Below are positions 26,600 through 36,429 of a stretch of DNA of 64,000 nt, in pieces (positions within the stretch are counted from its first letter, which is position 1; each line of letters begins with the position of its first letter). The notes below the pieces were generated by a model, which saw only the letters and a program-made list of their open reading frames with translations, was not told the DNA's origin and did no database searches. This DNA comes from CALXQW01 sp031553045 (lineage in GTDB: Bacteria; Verrucomicrobiota; Verrucomicrobiia; Opitutales; Intestinicryptomonadaceae), in assembly GCA_031553045.1 (NCBI GenBank), contig JAVBLZ010000006.1:744001-808000 (forward strand). The letters are read 5' to 3'. Made by a program: the position numbers and the translations under genes.

Positions 26600-27650
26600 T
26601 TTTTTTGAATATGTAAAGTTTGTTTGTAAGATCAACAGCCGCAATGACCCCATTATCTGAGGCGGCAACATCTAATTTAAGATTGAAATCATGTGTAAAA
26701 ATTTTCTTATAATCAGGTTTCCCCAAGACATCAATTTTCCCGTCCAAATTTAATATTAGGAGGAAGTTTTCATCCTGCAATATTTCGCAGTCCCTACCCG
26801 CAAATGGTAAGATTTCCTCAGCTTTGCCAGTAATAGTATTCAAAGTTTGTAACTTTTTATCAGCATCTACAAAAATGATTTTTGAATCATCTGAAAGCAT
26901 TTGAGTATGCGCTGAAATTTCAACTTTTGCGAATGACTTAAGCTCATCAAAGCCTTTCAAATTAAAGGCTTTAAGAGACCCGGCGTGGTTTGCCACAAAA
27001 ATTTTATCGCCGCAAATAATTGGAGATAATGGAATATGTGAACCAATCTCTTTTGTCCAAATTTTTTCACGGCTAAGCAAATCCACAGCCGCCAATTCTC
27101 CAGAGCAGTCTCCATAAACTGCAATGTCAGAATTTACCACAACGCCTCCATTCACAGCGTCTTTAGTTTTAATTTTGGCAAAGAGTTTTCCTGAAATTTT
27201 TTCAAGCATATAGATATGCTTATCAAATGAAGTAAAGAGAATGTAATTTTTATACGTTGAAAATTTGACACCAATTTTATCTTCAGCAGAAAATTCCCAG
27301 AGTTTGTTTAAATTAGAGGTTTCATAAGCTATGACCTTGGCATTTTCATACGCAACGAAAAGCTTGTCGGCTTCAACCAAAATCGCTGTAGGATAAGATG
27401 GCTTTGACTCTTTATTTTCCGCCAAAATATCAGCATTTAAGGAAAGTTTAGATACTTTGGCGTCGGCAAAAGCCAAATAAATATTGTCTGCTTTCACTGC
27501 CATTTTTGCAACTGTATAGCTCTGCTGCTTCACCTTAAACAATACAAATGACTCCTGAGAATTTTCAGGGCTTAAACTAAAGAAAATGTACGCCGCCGCA
27601 GAAATAAATAAAATTGAAGCCAGGTATAATATTTTGACAAAGGCTTTCAT
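26583..27650 (-). CDS. Membrane-anchored beta-propeller protein
   Basis: 355 residues from the ATG at 27650, which overlaps the upstream stop as ATGA; a TTG 12 codons earlier is less likely. One N-terminal anchor helix (ILYLASILFISAAAYIFF) is followed by about seven repeats of a WD/PQQ-like blade, for example KLWEFSAEDKIGVKF, KIWTKEIGSHIPLSPIIC and GDKIFVANHAG. It would sit on the outer face of the inner membrane. No PQQ-binding or catalytic residues can be named. It is one of six propeller proteins in this operon and the one next to the ABC transporter. Confidence 0.78.
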   Translation of the reverse strand: MKAFVKILYLASILFISAAAYIFFSLSPENSQESFVLFKVKQQSYTVAKMAVKADNIYLAFADAKVSKLSLNADILAENKESKPSYPTAILVEADKLFVAYENAKVIAYETSNLNKLWEFSAEDKIGVKFSTYKNYILFTSFDKHIYMLEKISGKLFAKIKTKDAVNGGVVVNSDIAVYGDCSGELAAVDLLSREKIWTKEIGSHIPLSPIICGDKIFVANHAGSLKAFNLKGFDELKSFAKVEISAHTQMLSDDSKIIFVDADKKLQTLNTITGKAEEILPFAGRDCEILQDENFLLILNLDGKIDVLGKPDYKKIFTHDFNLKLDVAASDNGVIAAVDLTNKLYIFKKNESTD

Positions 27651-28585
27651 CTTGTAGCATCCTTTGCAATAGCCCCAGTTGGGCAAATTTCAATTTGAGA
27701 AACCTCCAAACATTCTTCCCAAATTTTGCCGATTGGTTTGTCTATCTGTGCGGCACAAGCTCTACCCCTGATGGACAATTTTTCGTCATGTGTACAGGCG
27801 GCGCATAAAATACACTTCCCCTTTTCATAGACAACGCCATTTGCCCTGACTCTCCCAAAATTTTTAATATTCAAATTATTCACTTTTGAAATGTTAAATT
27901 TCTCCGCCAAGATACGTAAGGCGCAATCATCACTTTTTTTGCAATGACATTGCAGACAACCGTTGATGTCATTACTGCTGTTTTGCATAGCCTCAATATC
28001 CTCCTTTGAAGGTTTGCCAAAGGCGTGAAGATAGCGTTTTGGCATTGCAGATTTTGCTGAATAAGAGAAATCTCTAGGCATATTCGCCTTAATAAGTTCA
28101 ATTATTTTTACCGACTCGTTTATAAGATTTTTTCTGCAAACCTTTTGACATAGCCCTGCGCAAGCCTCACAATTTGGGGGTGTCTCAAGCATTTTCTTTG
28201 CCGCATCAATTTTTTTTGCAGTCAGGTTTTCAAGAAATTTTGGTATATCAAAACCGTATGGACAAGCTCTTTGACAAGGCGCAATACAATCGCCTTTGTG
28301 TTCTTCTAAAAGTAGCAGCAAAGAATTTTTCCTCAGGTTAAATACCATTTCAGATTGAGATTCCAAACGCATGTTGGCTCGTACCTTTGCTTCGCAAGAA
28401 GGTAAAAATTTATTTTCACCTACGTCATAAACTGCGCATATCATGCACCCCGCCCTATGGGATTTTTTTGTAGCATTACAAAGCAAGGGGATGTCTATAC
28501 CTGCCGATTTGGCAGCCTCAAATATCGTGTTATTTGCATCGACTTCAATTTTTTTGGAATCAATTTCTATGAAAAACTTCATCAT
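27647..28585 (-). CDS. NuoG-like iron-sulfur electron-transfer protein
   Basis: A 312-residue soluble protein. The N-terminal 2Fe-2S domain (about 1-80) shows LLCNATKKSHRAGCMICAV and LPSC. Next is a Cys-rich segment, HKGDCIAPCQRACPYGFDIP then CEACAGLCQKVC, like the iron-sulfur part of glutamate synthase or formate dehydrogenase subunits. It ends with CLQCHCKKSDDC, CILCAACTHDEKLSIRGRAC and EICPTGA. There is no molybdenum domain and no H-cluster, so it is not itself a dehydrogenase or hydrogenase. It would take electrons from the NuoEF-like protein encoded just upstream (4-base overlap). Confidence 0.82.
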   Translation of the reverse strand: MMKFFIEIDSKKIEVDANNTIFEAAKSAGIDIPLLCNATKKSHRAGCMICAVYDVGENKFLPSCEAKVRANMRLESQSEMVFNLRKNSLLLLLEEHKGDCIAPCQRACPYGFDIPKFLENLTAKKIDAAKKMLETPPNCEACAGLCQKVCRKNLINESVKIIELIKANMPRDFSYSAKSAMPKRYLHAFGKPSKEDIEAMQNSSNDINGCLQCHCKKSDDCALRILAEKFNISKVNNLNIKNFGRVRANGVVYEKGKCILCAACTHDEKLSIRGRACAAQIDKPIGKIWEECLEVSQIEICPTGAIAKDATR

Positions 28586-30870
28586 TTAACCTCCACTGCG
28601 TCCATAGGGCATATGTCAATGCACACGCCACAGCGCACGCATTTTGAAGGGTCGATTTTGTGCTTTTCAAATGGGGTAAATTCTATCGCCTCAGATGCGC
28701 ACTCTTGCGCACATTTTGTACAGCCAATGCAATTATCATTTATGGTATAATTTGCCAAAGATCTGCATTTACCCGTGGGACACCTTCCATTTATGTGCTC
28801 AATAAATTCTTCCTTAAAATATTTTATGGCAGTCAAAACCGGATTGGGCGCAGTCTTGCCCAGACCGCATAGGCTGGCAGATTTCATATATCTTCCAAGA
28901 TTTTCAATTTCATCCAAATCTGAAAGTTTTCCCCTGCCTTCCCTAATTTTATCGATAATAAACAACATTTTTGCAGAGCCAACCCTGCATGCCGCACACT
29001 TGCCGCAAGACTCAGATTTTATGAAGCGCAAAAAATATGCCGCAATATCTACCATACAATCTTTGTCGTCGAGAACCACCAAGCCTCCAGAACCCATGAT
29101 TGCGCCAGTTTTACTCAAAGAATCATAATCAATCTGAGAATCAAAAAGTCTTTCAGGAATACATCCGCCTGACGGCCCGCCTATTTGAACCGCTTTCAGA
29201 GACCTGCCCTGAATTGCACCACCACCTATATCTTCCAAAACCTTCCTTATGGAAATGCCAAGAGGAACTTCTATAAGACCGCCTCTTTGAATTTTTCCAG
29301 CCAAAGCAAAGGTCTTAGTACCACCCAAAGAATCTGCCGATGCCTCTTTGAATTTTTGTGCGCCATTCAAAATTATCCACGGGATATTTGCAAAAGTCTC
29401 TACATTATTTATAAGAGTGGGAGACCCGAACAAGCCCGATTCTACTGGGAAAGGTGGGCGTAAAGTAGGCTCAGGCCTGCGCCCTTCAACAGAGGCTATG
29501 AGAGACGTTTCTTCGCCGCAGACAAAAGCACCCGCGCCCTCAAAGATTGATATATTGAAACCATTTTGCATGGGTAAAAGTTTTTTTTCATGCAAAGTTT
29601 GCAAGGCAAATTTAAGAATTTTTATTGCCCGTTGATATTCCTCTCTTATATAAATGATACCTCTGTTTGCCGACAGAGTTTGTGCGGCAATCATCATACC
29701 TTCAAGCACTTTAAATGGAAACGACTCCAACAACATTCTGTCCATAAATGCACCAGGGTCGCCCTCGTCTGCGTTGCAAATTATGAATTTTTTATCGTTG
29801 CGACTCTTAGAGAAAATTTCCCACTTTTTGCCTGTTGGAAATCCGCCACCGCCCCTGCCCCTCAAGCCAGACAGAGTCAGTTCTGAAATTACGGCTTCCA
29901 GTGTTAATGAGGAAATTTTTTGCAGCGCAAGAAAACCCGAATGTTTTAAATAGTCCTCAAAATCCAAAGGCGTAATTTGCCCCGCATATTCTGTTGCTAT
30001 ACGCAACTGAGGACCAGAAAAATTTATGGAATCAAGCTCATCTTTTGCGCAATTCAAGCATTCTTTGCTCGAGTAAATTTTATCCACCAAGTTTGAAAAA
30101 CCGCTTCTAGCAATACCAAAAACGCCCTTGGGAGAAAGATGCGCAAGCATAATCTGAGAGAGCTGATGAGGCTTAACTCCGCCATAATCATACACCAAGC
30201 CGCTTTTTGAAATTATCTGAAAAAATGGGGTACGATAAGACATTCCTGTGCAGCCTACCTGCTTTAGATTTACCTGATATGAATGTTTTTTTATTTCTTT
30301 TTGTATTTGCTTAAAGACTGCGCCTGCGCCACCTGCTTCACAACTGGAGCACAGACAAATTCTGATTTCCGCATCATATTCGTCCGAAATTTTTATATCA
30401 TCTAAAGCGCCAGATTCCGAAGTGCGTAAAAAAGTTTCCAGGATATCGGATACTTCCTTAGGGTCAACCCAGCCGAACATTTTGTTATCTATTAGAACCG
30501 CCGGCGCCATCATGCAGCAACCAAGGCAGGACACTTTTGAGAGAGTGAATAATTTTTTTTCGTCCGTATCTGAGTTTTGTAAATTCAGATGGCGTTTGAA
30601 TGCTTGATAGACCGCCTCCGCCCCTTTGACATGACATGCCGCACCTATGCAGACTTTGATTTCATACCTGCCCGCAGGAGTAAATCTGAAACCTGAAAAA
30701 AACGAAGCCAGAGATGTTATATGCGCCAAGCTTACGCCTGAAGATTTTGAAAGTTTTACAAGCTCTAATTCAGGCAAGTAGGAATTTTGCTTTTGAATAG
30801 CCTGCAACATCGGCAGAAGATTTTCTGCGTCTTGAGTGTTTTTTGAAGTGCGAAACTGCGTATCACTCAT
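28582..30870 (-). CDS. NuoE-NuoF fusion, NADH-oxidising diaphorase subunit
   Basis: A 762-residue fusion. First is a NuoE-like thioredoxin-fold 2Fe-2S domain (about 1-150; CIGAACHVKG and VSCLGCCMMAP). Second is another thioredoxin-fold 2Fe-2S domain (about 165-255; CLCSSCEAGGAG and VGCTGM), as in HndC/HydB. Third is NuoF, with the FMN/NADH loops GLRGRGGGGFPTGKKW, EGDPGAFMDR and GAGAFVCGEETSLIAS, and the 4Fe-4S site ESCGKCAACR with SLCG. Last is a two-cluster ferredoxin (about 705-762; CIGCTKCAQEC, CVRCGVCIDIC). It should oxidise NAD(P)H and pass electrons to the neighbouring NuoG-like protein. There is no complex I membrane subunit and no hydrogenase subunit nearby. Confidence 0.9.
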   Translation of the reverse strand: MSDTQFRTSKNTQDAENLLPMLQAIQKQNSYLPELELVKLSKSSGVSLAHITSLASFFSGFRFTPAGRYEIKVCIGAACHVKGAEAVYQAFKRHLNLQNSDTDEKKLFTLSKVSCLGCCMMAPAVLIDNKMFGWVDPKEVSDILETFLRTSESGALDDIKISDEYDAEIRICLCSSCEAGGAGAVFKQIQKEIKKHSYQVNLKQVGCTGMSYRTPFFQIISKSGLVYDYGGVKPHQLSQIMLAHLSPKGVFGIARSGFSNLVDKIYSSKECLNCAKDELDSINFSGPQLRIATEYAGQITPLDFEDYLKHSGFLALQKISSLTLEAVISELTLSGLRGRGGGGFPTGKKWEIFSKSRNDKKFIICNADEGDPGAFMDRMLLESFPFKVLEGMMIAAQTLSANRGIIYIREEYQRAIKILKFALQTLHEKKLLPMQNGFNISIFEGAGAFVCGEETSLIASVEGRRPEPTLRPPFPVESGLFGSPTLINNVETFANIPWIILNGAQKFKEASADSLGGTKTFALAGKIQRGGLIEVPLGISIRKVLEDIGGGAIQGRSLKAVQIGGPSGGCIPERLFDSQIDYDSLSKTGAIMGSGGLVVLDDKDCMVDIAAYFLRFIKSESCGKCAACRVGSAKMLFIIDKIREGRGKLSDLDEIENLGRYMKSASLCGLGKTAPNPVLTAIKYFKEEFIEHINGRCPTGKCRSLANYTINDNCIGCTKCAQECASEAIEFTPFEKHKIDPSKCVRCGVCIDICPMDAVEVK

Positions 30871-32525
30871 CAGTTTCCGCCTCCTATCTTCAGGGCAAAT
30901 AAATTTGATTCCGTGCGCACAAAAATTTTGTCGGCGGCAAATGCCGGAGTCGCATAAATAAGGGTTTTGAAGTCAAATGCAGGAGTGTCAAAATTAACAT
31001 CTGAAGATGCCTTGAATAGAAAAAACTTTCCGGCATTGTCGCAAGCAACCACAGTTTCTCCGACAAATATTGGGGAAGAATAGAAGCCCTCTGAATTGTC
31101 TTTTTCAGAAATCAATTTACCCGTTGCGCAGTCTAAACGCGTTACTGTGCCGCCAGATGAAAATATGTAAAGTTCATTGCCCACACACACTGGAGATGCC
31201 ACGCTCGGCAACACAATTTCGTCATTTTTCCAAATTATTTCTCCGTTGGTTATGTTTAAAGCATAGGCGGCAACGCCATCGTTTGCGACGTATAATTTGC
31301 CGTCGGAATATGTCATGCTGGCGGCCATCTCACCGCCAAGACATTCATTCTTCCAAAGAAGTTTACCCGTCTTAAGTTCAAAAACTTCCACAGACGCACA
31401 GCTTGCAATGCATAAAAGTTTCTCTGAATTGTGCTCTACAATAGTTGGTGTTGACCACGATGTTGCTCCGCCGTTTTCCCGCTTCCAAATTTCATTTCCA
31501 TTTGCGCAGTCCAAAACAAAAAGCGTGCGTTTTTCATCCAAATCCATTTGCACTATCAAATATTTTTCGCAAACAATAAGAGAGCTTGCATAGGCGTATA
31601 AAATTTCCGGAGTCCCAAAATTTTTGCTGTATAAAGTCTTGCCTTGTTTGTCGCAGACAAAAAGCTCTCCGCTAGGAAATATTGCGTAAACCCGTGATTC
31701 ATCAACAGACATAGTACTAGGCGCAGGGCTGCTTTGATCGTCATAAACCGATTTAACAGGCGTTTTAAATTCCGATTTCCAAATCAATTTCCCATCTTCT
31801 TGAGAGTAACAGTAAATCGCCTTAACGCTCTCATTTGCGGCAGAAAAAAATATTTTGTCATCATAACACAAAGGAGAATTGTACCCTTGCAAATCAATTT
31901 CCGCCTTCCATAGTTCTTTCAATTTTACATCTGGGCTTATTTTTATATTCCTTGAAATACCATCATTTCTAGACCCTCTTAGCGAAGTCCAGTTTTTATC
32001 CAGATTTTCCAAGCTTGTGTATGCTATAGATTTTTGAGGCGCAGAGGCTTTAGGCGAAAGGTTTATATAAAACAAAATCGACGTAAAAACCGATGAAAAT
32101 GCCAAGAAACAAAGCGATAATCTGAAATATTTTTTAGATGCCGAAATTTTCAGCTTAAGGTTTTTATCCGGCATTTTTAGGGCTGTTGCGGATGTCTGTA
32201 TATAAAGCGCCGATGAAAATAATAATACTGACAGAAAAATAAAAATCAAAGTTACACCCATGGAATTTTGGGTGTCGTTCACAAACAATAAACGTCTGTA
32301 CGCAACTTCCAAATTTGCAAAATTTTCCTTCAAGATTTGCGCTTCAGGGTCTGCAGTAATGCTAACCCTTAATCTTGCCAAAGAATTTTCCGTTTGAGAT
32401 GCCAAAACATTTTTGCGCTGGTAATCCACAAGCATCAAAATAATCACAACCGCACTGAATATACCTGAAATCAGCATCAGTTTTGCGGATAATGAATTTA
32501 AAAATGTTTTCAGATTTTTATTCAT
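30870..32525 (-). CDS. PQQ-like beta-propeller with N-terminal membrane helices
   Basis: A 551-residue protein. Three hydrophobic segments lie near 15-35, 90-112 and 132-155. A propeller starts near 175 with NWTSLRGSRNDGISR, the W-RG-N opening shared by four propellers of this operon. Blades include ELWKAEIDLQGYNSPLCYDD, GKLIWKSEFKTPVKSVYDD and GNEIWKREN. It is encoded between the NapH-like and NuoEF-like proteins. The overlaps are ATGA at its start and TGATG at its end. Whether it binds PQQ is doubtful; BamB-type propellers of this class mostly act as scaffolds. Confidence 0.8.
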   Translation of the reverse strand: MNKNLKTFLNSLSAKLMLISGIFSAVVIILMLVDYQRKNVLASQTENSLARLRVSITADPEAQILKENFANLEVAYRRLLFVNDTQNSMGVTLIFIFLSVLLFSSALYIQTSATALKMPDKNLKLKISASKKYFRLSLCFLAFSSVFTSILFYINLSPKASAPQKSIAYTSLENLDKNWTSLRGSRNDGISRNIKISPDVKLKELWKAEIDLQGYNSPLCYDDKIFFSAANESVKAIYCYSQEDGKLIWKSEFKTPVKSVYDDQSSPAPSTMSVDESRVYAIFPSGELFVCDKQGKTLYSKNFGTPEILYAYASSLIVCEKYLIVQMDLDEKRTLFVLDCANGNEIWKRENGGATSWSTPTIVEHNSEKLLCIASCASVEVFELKTGKLLWKNECLGGEMAASMTYSDGKLYVANDGVAAYALNITNGEIIWKNDEIVLPSVASPVCVGNELYIFSSGGTVTRLDCATGKLISEKDNSEGFYSSPIFVGETVVACDNAGKFFLFKASSDVNFDTPAFDFKTLIYATPAFAADKIFVRTESNLFALKIGGGN

Positions 32526-33730
32526 TTTGAATTCTTCGCAGAGTTAACATTATCAGGGCAGGCTTCATAACAGCGAGCACAGCAAAGGCATTTTGACATA
32601 TCAACTTCATAGGTTAAATTTTCTTTCCTTTTAAAAGACGATATCGCTTCCAAAACCATTACCAACGCCACTATTGCGCCTGATGCCGAAAAACCCAAGC
32701 GCAGTTTCCAAGAAGCCAAGTGCGCCAAGCTTTCAAGCATTTCCACACTGACACCAGAAGCATAAAATGTGTCAGTATAATCATTCTTAATACCGCTTTT
32801 GATTTCTGAAAGAAGCTTTATCGTTGGGTGTATTTGCTCAAACAGCATCCCAAACATATAGCCGCAAAAAGTTCCAATCAGCAGAAAAAGCGGCAACAAA
32901 GCCACAAGCCTTGCGATATGTTGTTTTGATAAAAACGGATCGTCATAAAATTTCCCGAAACCCGGCACTTGAATTGCGCCATGCGGGCAAACTTGCTCGC
33001 AAAGTTTACAATTTACACAAAGCTTTGGCGCTATGCTCACACGTTTTTTTGACAGAAAACTCGCATACTTCAGCAACACGGAATATGGGCACAAATACCT
33101 GCAATACGGTCTGGCAATTACAATGCTGAGCAAAACCATAATCACCGCAAAAGTTATAGTGCCGACAGTCCCCGCCTGACGGAATATGGGCACAAAGGGA
33201 TCATAAAGACAACCTATATAAAAACCGCCCGAGGCTGCAAAGACGAGTATAATTGATAAAACCAAATAGGGCAAAAGCGACATTATCTTATCTAAAGCAT
33301 AAGGCACTTTAAAATTTTTTACAGATAGAATTTCCTGCAATGCACCCAATGGGCAAGCACCTCCGCAGAAAATCCTCCCAAGAAAAATTGCCGCCAAAAG
33401 CGGTATTGAAAAAATCGCAAAATATACAAATGGATAATACTGATTTGAATCAAAGAGAAAAGCCGAAGTGTTTTGTGTAAGACCTATTGGGCAAGGGCAA
33501 CCCTTCCAGTAAAACCCAAATATCGCAACACTCGCCAAGGCAATTACCACGAGCGTCTTTCGAGACCTTAAGCAATACAATGCAAAAAAAACTAAAATTA
33601 AAGTTACAAGATACGCCGCCAATTTCAGATAATCATCGGAAAAATAATACGCCTCAACATCCATTAACGGATGTTGATATGCTGCGGTAAATTCCGGTTT
33701 TGGAAAGCGTGCCTGTGCAAAAATAAACAT
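32522..33730 (-). CDS. NapH/NosR-like membrane 4Fe-4S protein
   Basis: 402 residues from the ATG at 33730, whose first base is the last base of the upstream TGA. About six TM helices. The NapH-type loops are GRIFCGGACPLGA and CRYLCPYS. There are two ferredoxin sites, CVNCKLCEQVCPHGAIQV and, at the C-terminus, CLCCARCYEACP. An extra CPCP pair sits at WKGCPCPIG. Proteins of this family (NapH, NosR, CcoG) pass electrons between the quinone pool and periplasmic or cytoplasmic partners. The adjacent NapG-like gene supports a NapGH-type pair, but no nitrate reductase is encoded here. Confidence 0.87.
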   Translation of the reverse strand: MFIFAQARFPKPEFTAAYQHPLMDVEAYYFSDDYLKLAAYLVTLILVFFALYCLRSRKTLVVIALASVAIFGFYWKGCPCPIGLTQNTSAFLFDSNQYYPFVYFAIFSIPLLAAIFLGRIFCGGACPLGALQEILSVKNFKVPYALDKIMSLLPYLVLSIILVFAASGGFYIGCLYDPFVPIFRQAGTVGTITFAVIMVLLSIVIARPYCRYLCPYSVLLKYASFLSKKRVSIAPKLCVNCKLCEQVCPHGAIQVPGFGKFYDDPFLSKQHIARLVALLPLFLLIGTFCGYMFGMLFEQIHPTIKLLSEIKSGIKNDYTDTFYASGVSVEMLESLAHLASWKLRLGFSASGAIVALVMVLEAISSFKRKENLTYEVDMSKCLCCARCYEACPDNVNSAKNSK

Positions 33731-34269
33731 CAAAAAACCGCCTTTTTAAACTTGTACGGATTTGCTGAATCTACACGCACAAAAGCGTCTGAAGGGCAAA
33801 CTTTAGCTATTGAGCACTCGTTGCAATTTAAGCACAAATCCCTTTTAACCTGCATGATTAAAGACCCGTTGCCAAAGTCTCCGCAGCCTTTTGAACATTT
33901 TGCACAGCCGTTGCAAAGCTTTTCATCCACCACATATTCAAAGTAAGGTTCTTCAATAAATTTGCGTTTCAGCGCATCTTTTGGGCAAAGCAAATTCTCG
34001 GCAGCAGTGTTTAATGCAATTCTACCTTCCCTGAAATAACCGCTACAGAAGTCGCAATATCCGCAAGATTCAAATTGATGGACGCATTTGACCGCAGAAA
34101 CCGCCTTGACACAATCTGTTGCGCACTTTCCGCACTTCACACATTTTGAAGAATCTATCTGCCAAAAAGTTTCGCTTTGTCTGCTCCAAGCAGAGTAGCC
34201 CAGAGCGCCCAAAGCGCCCATGATTATGACACGCAAAGCTTTTCTTCTGTCTAATACTTTTTTGTTCAT
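33730..34269 (-). CDS. NapG-like ferredoxin, probable Tat substrate
   Basis: A 179-residue polyferredoxin. The N-terminus DRRKALRVIIMGALGALG looks like a Tat signal with a double Arg, which would place it outside the inner membrane. Four Cys clusters follow: CVKCGKCATDC, CGYCDFC with a later CPKDA, CNGCAKCSKGC, and CLNCNEC with VCP. This is the NapG arrangement, and it is encoded directly before the NapH-like protein. It probably carries electrons on the periplasmic side. Overlaps are ATGA at its start and 1 base at its stop. Confidence 0.85.
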   Translation of the reverse strand: MNKKVLDRRKALRVIIMGALGALGYSAWSRQSETFWQIDSSKCVKCGKCATDCVKAVSAVKCVHQFESCGYCDFCSGYFREGRIALNTAAENLLCPKDALKRKFIEEPYFEYVVDEKLCNGCAKCSKGCGDFGNGSLIMQVKRDLCLNCNECSIAKVCPSDAFVRVDSANPYKFKKAVF

Positions 34270-34994
34270 AGTTCTTGAATTGACAATTCTTTGACTGATT
34301 TGCCGTCAAAATATTCAATCTTTGAGGCTTTTTCGTCAAACCTGATTTTGTACTTTTGCCAACTTTGAGAAATTGCGCCAAGACGCTTTCCGTCGCCAGA
34401 AGGCTCATAAATCCAGATTTCAAAAATCCCTTTCTGCATCAATACAAATCTACCGTTTGGCAGAACCGCAAAAGCAGTGGGGTTACAACATCCCTTTAAA
34501 GGCGTATTTTTTGAGGCTTCCCAAGAGGCTACAAACTCCCCGCTTTTCATGTCCAATTCTTCAAGTCTGTGCAGCCCGTTATTTGCGACCCACAACTTGC
34601 CTTCAGCAGAGATGTCTATGGGAAAAGACTCGCTAGGTATTATAAATTTGTCCTTACCCCTGCTCTCCCATATTTTTTTCCCGCTTAAATCAAAGGCATA
34701 CACCCTCTTTTTAAACGCATCGCTGACAAACACTGCGCCGTTGAAAAGTTTGATGCAAGCAGGAGTTATCTCTTTTGGTAAATCTGCTATTTTTACAAAT
34801 TTAAGCGGATTACTCTCAACCCTAAACACCTGAGAATCCTTGCAAAAAAGTTCTCCTTCATAAAAAAATTTTATATCGGAAGAACCCGCATCGGTAGAAA
34901 TTATTTGAGGCCGCATCACAATCATGAATACAAATATTGCAACCACGACAAAAATTCCAAACCACAAGAAAGTTTTGGGATATCTATTATTCAT
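34266..34994 (-). CDS. Membrane-anchored NHL-type propeller protein
   Basis: 242 residues: one N-terminal anchor helix (FLWFGIFVVVAIFVFMIVM), then a small propeller with SESFPIDISAEGKLWVANN, and a GCCNPTAFAVLPNGRFV segment characteristic of NHL-repeat proteins that travel with redox modules in PVC bacteria and deltaproteobacteria. The tandem CC could bind a metal or form a disulfide. Function unknown. Overlaps its neighbours by 8 and 4 bases. Confidence 0.75.
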   Translation of the reverse strand: MNNRYPKTFLWFGIFVVVAIFVFMIVMRPQIISTDAGSSDIKFFYEGELFCKDSQVFRVESNPLKFVKIADLPKEITPACIKLFNGAVFVSDAFKKRVYAFDLSGKKIWESRGKDKFIIPSESFPIDISAEGKLWVANNGLHRLEELDMKSGEFVASWEASKNTPLKGCCNPTAFAVLPNGRFVLMQKGIFEIWIYEPSGDGKRLGAISQSWQKYKIRFDEKASKIEYFDGKSVKELSIQEL

Positions 34995-36429
34995 TTTCAG
35001 CCTTTCTTAAATCTAGACAAATCATAGCAGTAGAATCTCTCAAAATCAAGAGCCCATCTGAAAAAGCCATAGGGCCCCAAGAATCAACACCATCCAAGAT
35101 TTTTTTTGAAGAGATTATTTTAAACTCACTATTATTAAAAGTCAAAACACTTAGTTTTCCATCGTCGTCCAAAACTAGAATCTTATCATTAATCGCCATG
35201 TAAGGGCCCAAACCAAAACGCATTGACCTTGGGCTTTCGGCAACAATCTTGAGATTATCATTTATATCGCAGGCCACCAAAAGCGCATTTAACGCCCCCG
35301 CATCTTTGGGCAAAATAGTCATAAGATAGTTATCAAAAATTATGGGTGTTTGTTGCTCGCAAGCCGCACCCTGCCTTGCTTTCCAGCTTTTGGTTATTTC
35401 TGCTTGATAAGTTGATTCATTTTTTTTGAGGTTTAAAATTGCCCCGCCTGCGCCATATCCCGCCGTAAGAAAAATTTTGTCATCAGAAATTTTTATGGGG
35501 CTGGGCGCAAAGACATTTGGTTTCCAAACCGTCTGACACCAAAGCTCTTTACCCTTATCCACGCCTTCCGCCGACACCCCTATTACTCCGCCCAAAGCAC
35601 AATAGACAAATTGTTTTTGACCAAAAAATTCCATAAGCATTATTGACGAATGAGACATCTGAAATTTATTTTTATTTTCCAAAGACCAGTTGGTTTTGCC
35701 GGTTTTTAAATCTATGCCAATTAACAAAACTTCTTGCCCTGCAGGCGCAAGTATGGCTTCCGAGTTGTAAATCATGGGGCATTGACCGCTATACCACTGT
35801 GGAATTTCCGAACCAAATTCAGCCGCTAGATCTTTACCCCACAAAAAATTTCCATTTTCAGCGTCAACGCACATGACTTGAGCCATTGGACCGAAAGACA
35901 GCACAACACCTTCATCGGCACAAACCACTGTTCTTGATTTGCCGTGATTGCGGCGTATCTTAATTTTATACGATCTTTGCCAAAGTTCCCGTCCGTCTGA
36001 AATCGCAAAACAGCGCAGTGCGTCAGATTCAGAACTTTCGTCATAATCTAAAATATAGACTTTGCCGTTATAGACTACGGGTGCGCTATAACCCTCTCCA
36101 AGCGGGATTTTCCAAAGAGTTTTTGCCTTGTTCAAATCAAAGTTTAGCGGCGTATCAGTGGTAACAATGTTGGAAAAGTTTTCGCCTCTAAACCTATTCC
36201 AGTTGGAAAACTTCTTGGATTTTTCAGACTCAGTAAGTTCGGAAAATTTTTTAAAGTTTTCTCCAATTTTAGCAGAAGTTAAAACAGGCTTTCTATCGCC
36301 CGCACCATCCCTATTTGCAGTGGCAATTTCAGGCAAAGGAATTTCATAGGTGCGCCAATAGACAAGCAAAGAGAGCATGCCCAAAATAAAGCATGCCGAT
36401 AAAAAGTGCTCTACATATTTAAGTTTCAT
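34987..36429 (-). CDS. Membrane-anchored PQQ-like beta-propeller
   Basis: 480 residues from the ATG at 36429 (MKLKYVEHFLSACF). One anchor helix near the N-terminus, then a charged linker, then a propeller starting near residue 75 with the W-RG opening NWNRFRGENFSN. Blades read TLWKIPLGEGYSAPVVYNGK, ELWQRSYKIKIRRNHG and LWGKDLAAEFG. It overlaps the terpene cyclase gene by 11 bases, so translation of the terpene and redox halves of the operon is linked here. Faces the periplasm by prediction. Confidence 0.8.
   Translation of the reverse strand: MKLKYVEHFLSACFILGMLSLLVYWRTYEIPLPEIATANRDGAGDRKPVLTSAKIGENFKKFSELTESEKSKKFSNWNRFRGENFSNIVTTDTPLNFDLNKAKTLWKIPLGEGYSAPVVYNGKVYILDYDESSESDALRCFAISDGRELWQRSYKIKIRRNHGKSRTVVCADEGVVLSFGPMAQVMCVDAENGNFLWGKDLAAEFGSEIPQWYSGQCPMIYNSEAILAPAGQEVLLIGIDLKTGKTNWSLENKNKFQMSHSSIMLMEFFGQKQFVYCALGGVIGVSAEGVDKGKELWCQTVWKPNVFAPSPIKISDDKIFLTAGYGAGGAILNLKKNESTYQAEITKSWKARQGAACEQQTPIIFDNYLMTILPKDAGALNALLVACDINDNLKIVAESPRSMRFGLGPYMAINDKILVLDDDGKLSVLTFNNSEFKIISSKKILDGVDSWGPMAFSDGLLILRDSTAMICLDLRKAENE

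Noticed and set aside
27647..30870. Iron-only hydrogenase or complex I
   Set aside because: The NuoG-like protein has no H-cluster Cys motifs, and no complex I membrane subunits or hydrogenase catalytic subunit are nearby.
32522..34269. Nitrate reductase (Nap) system
   Set aside because: Only NapG/NapH-like parts are present; there is no NapA, NapB or NapD.
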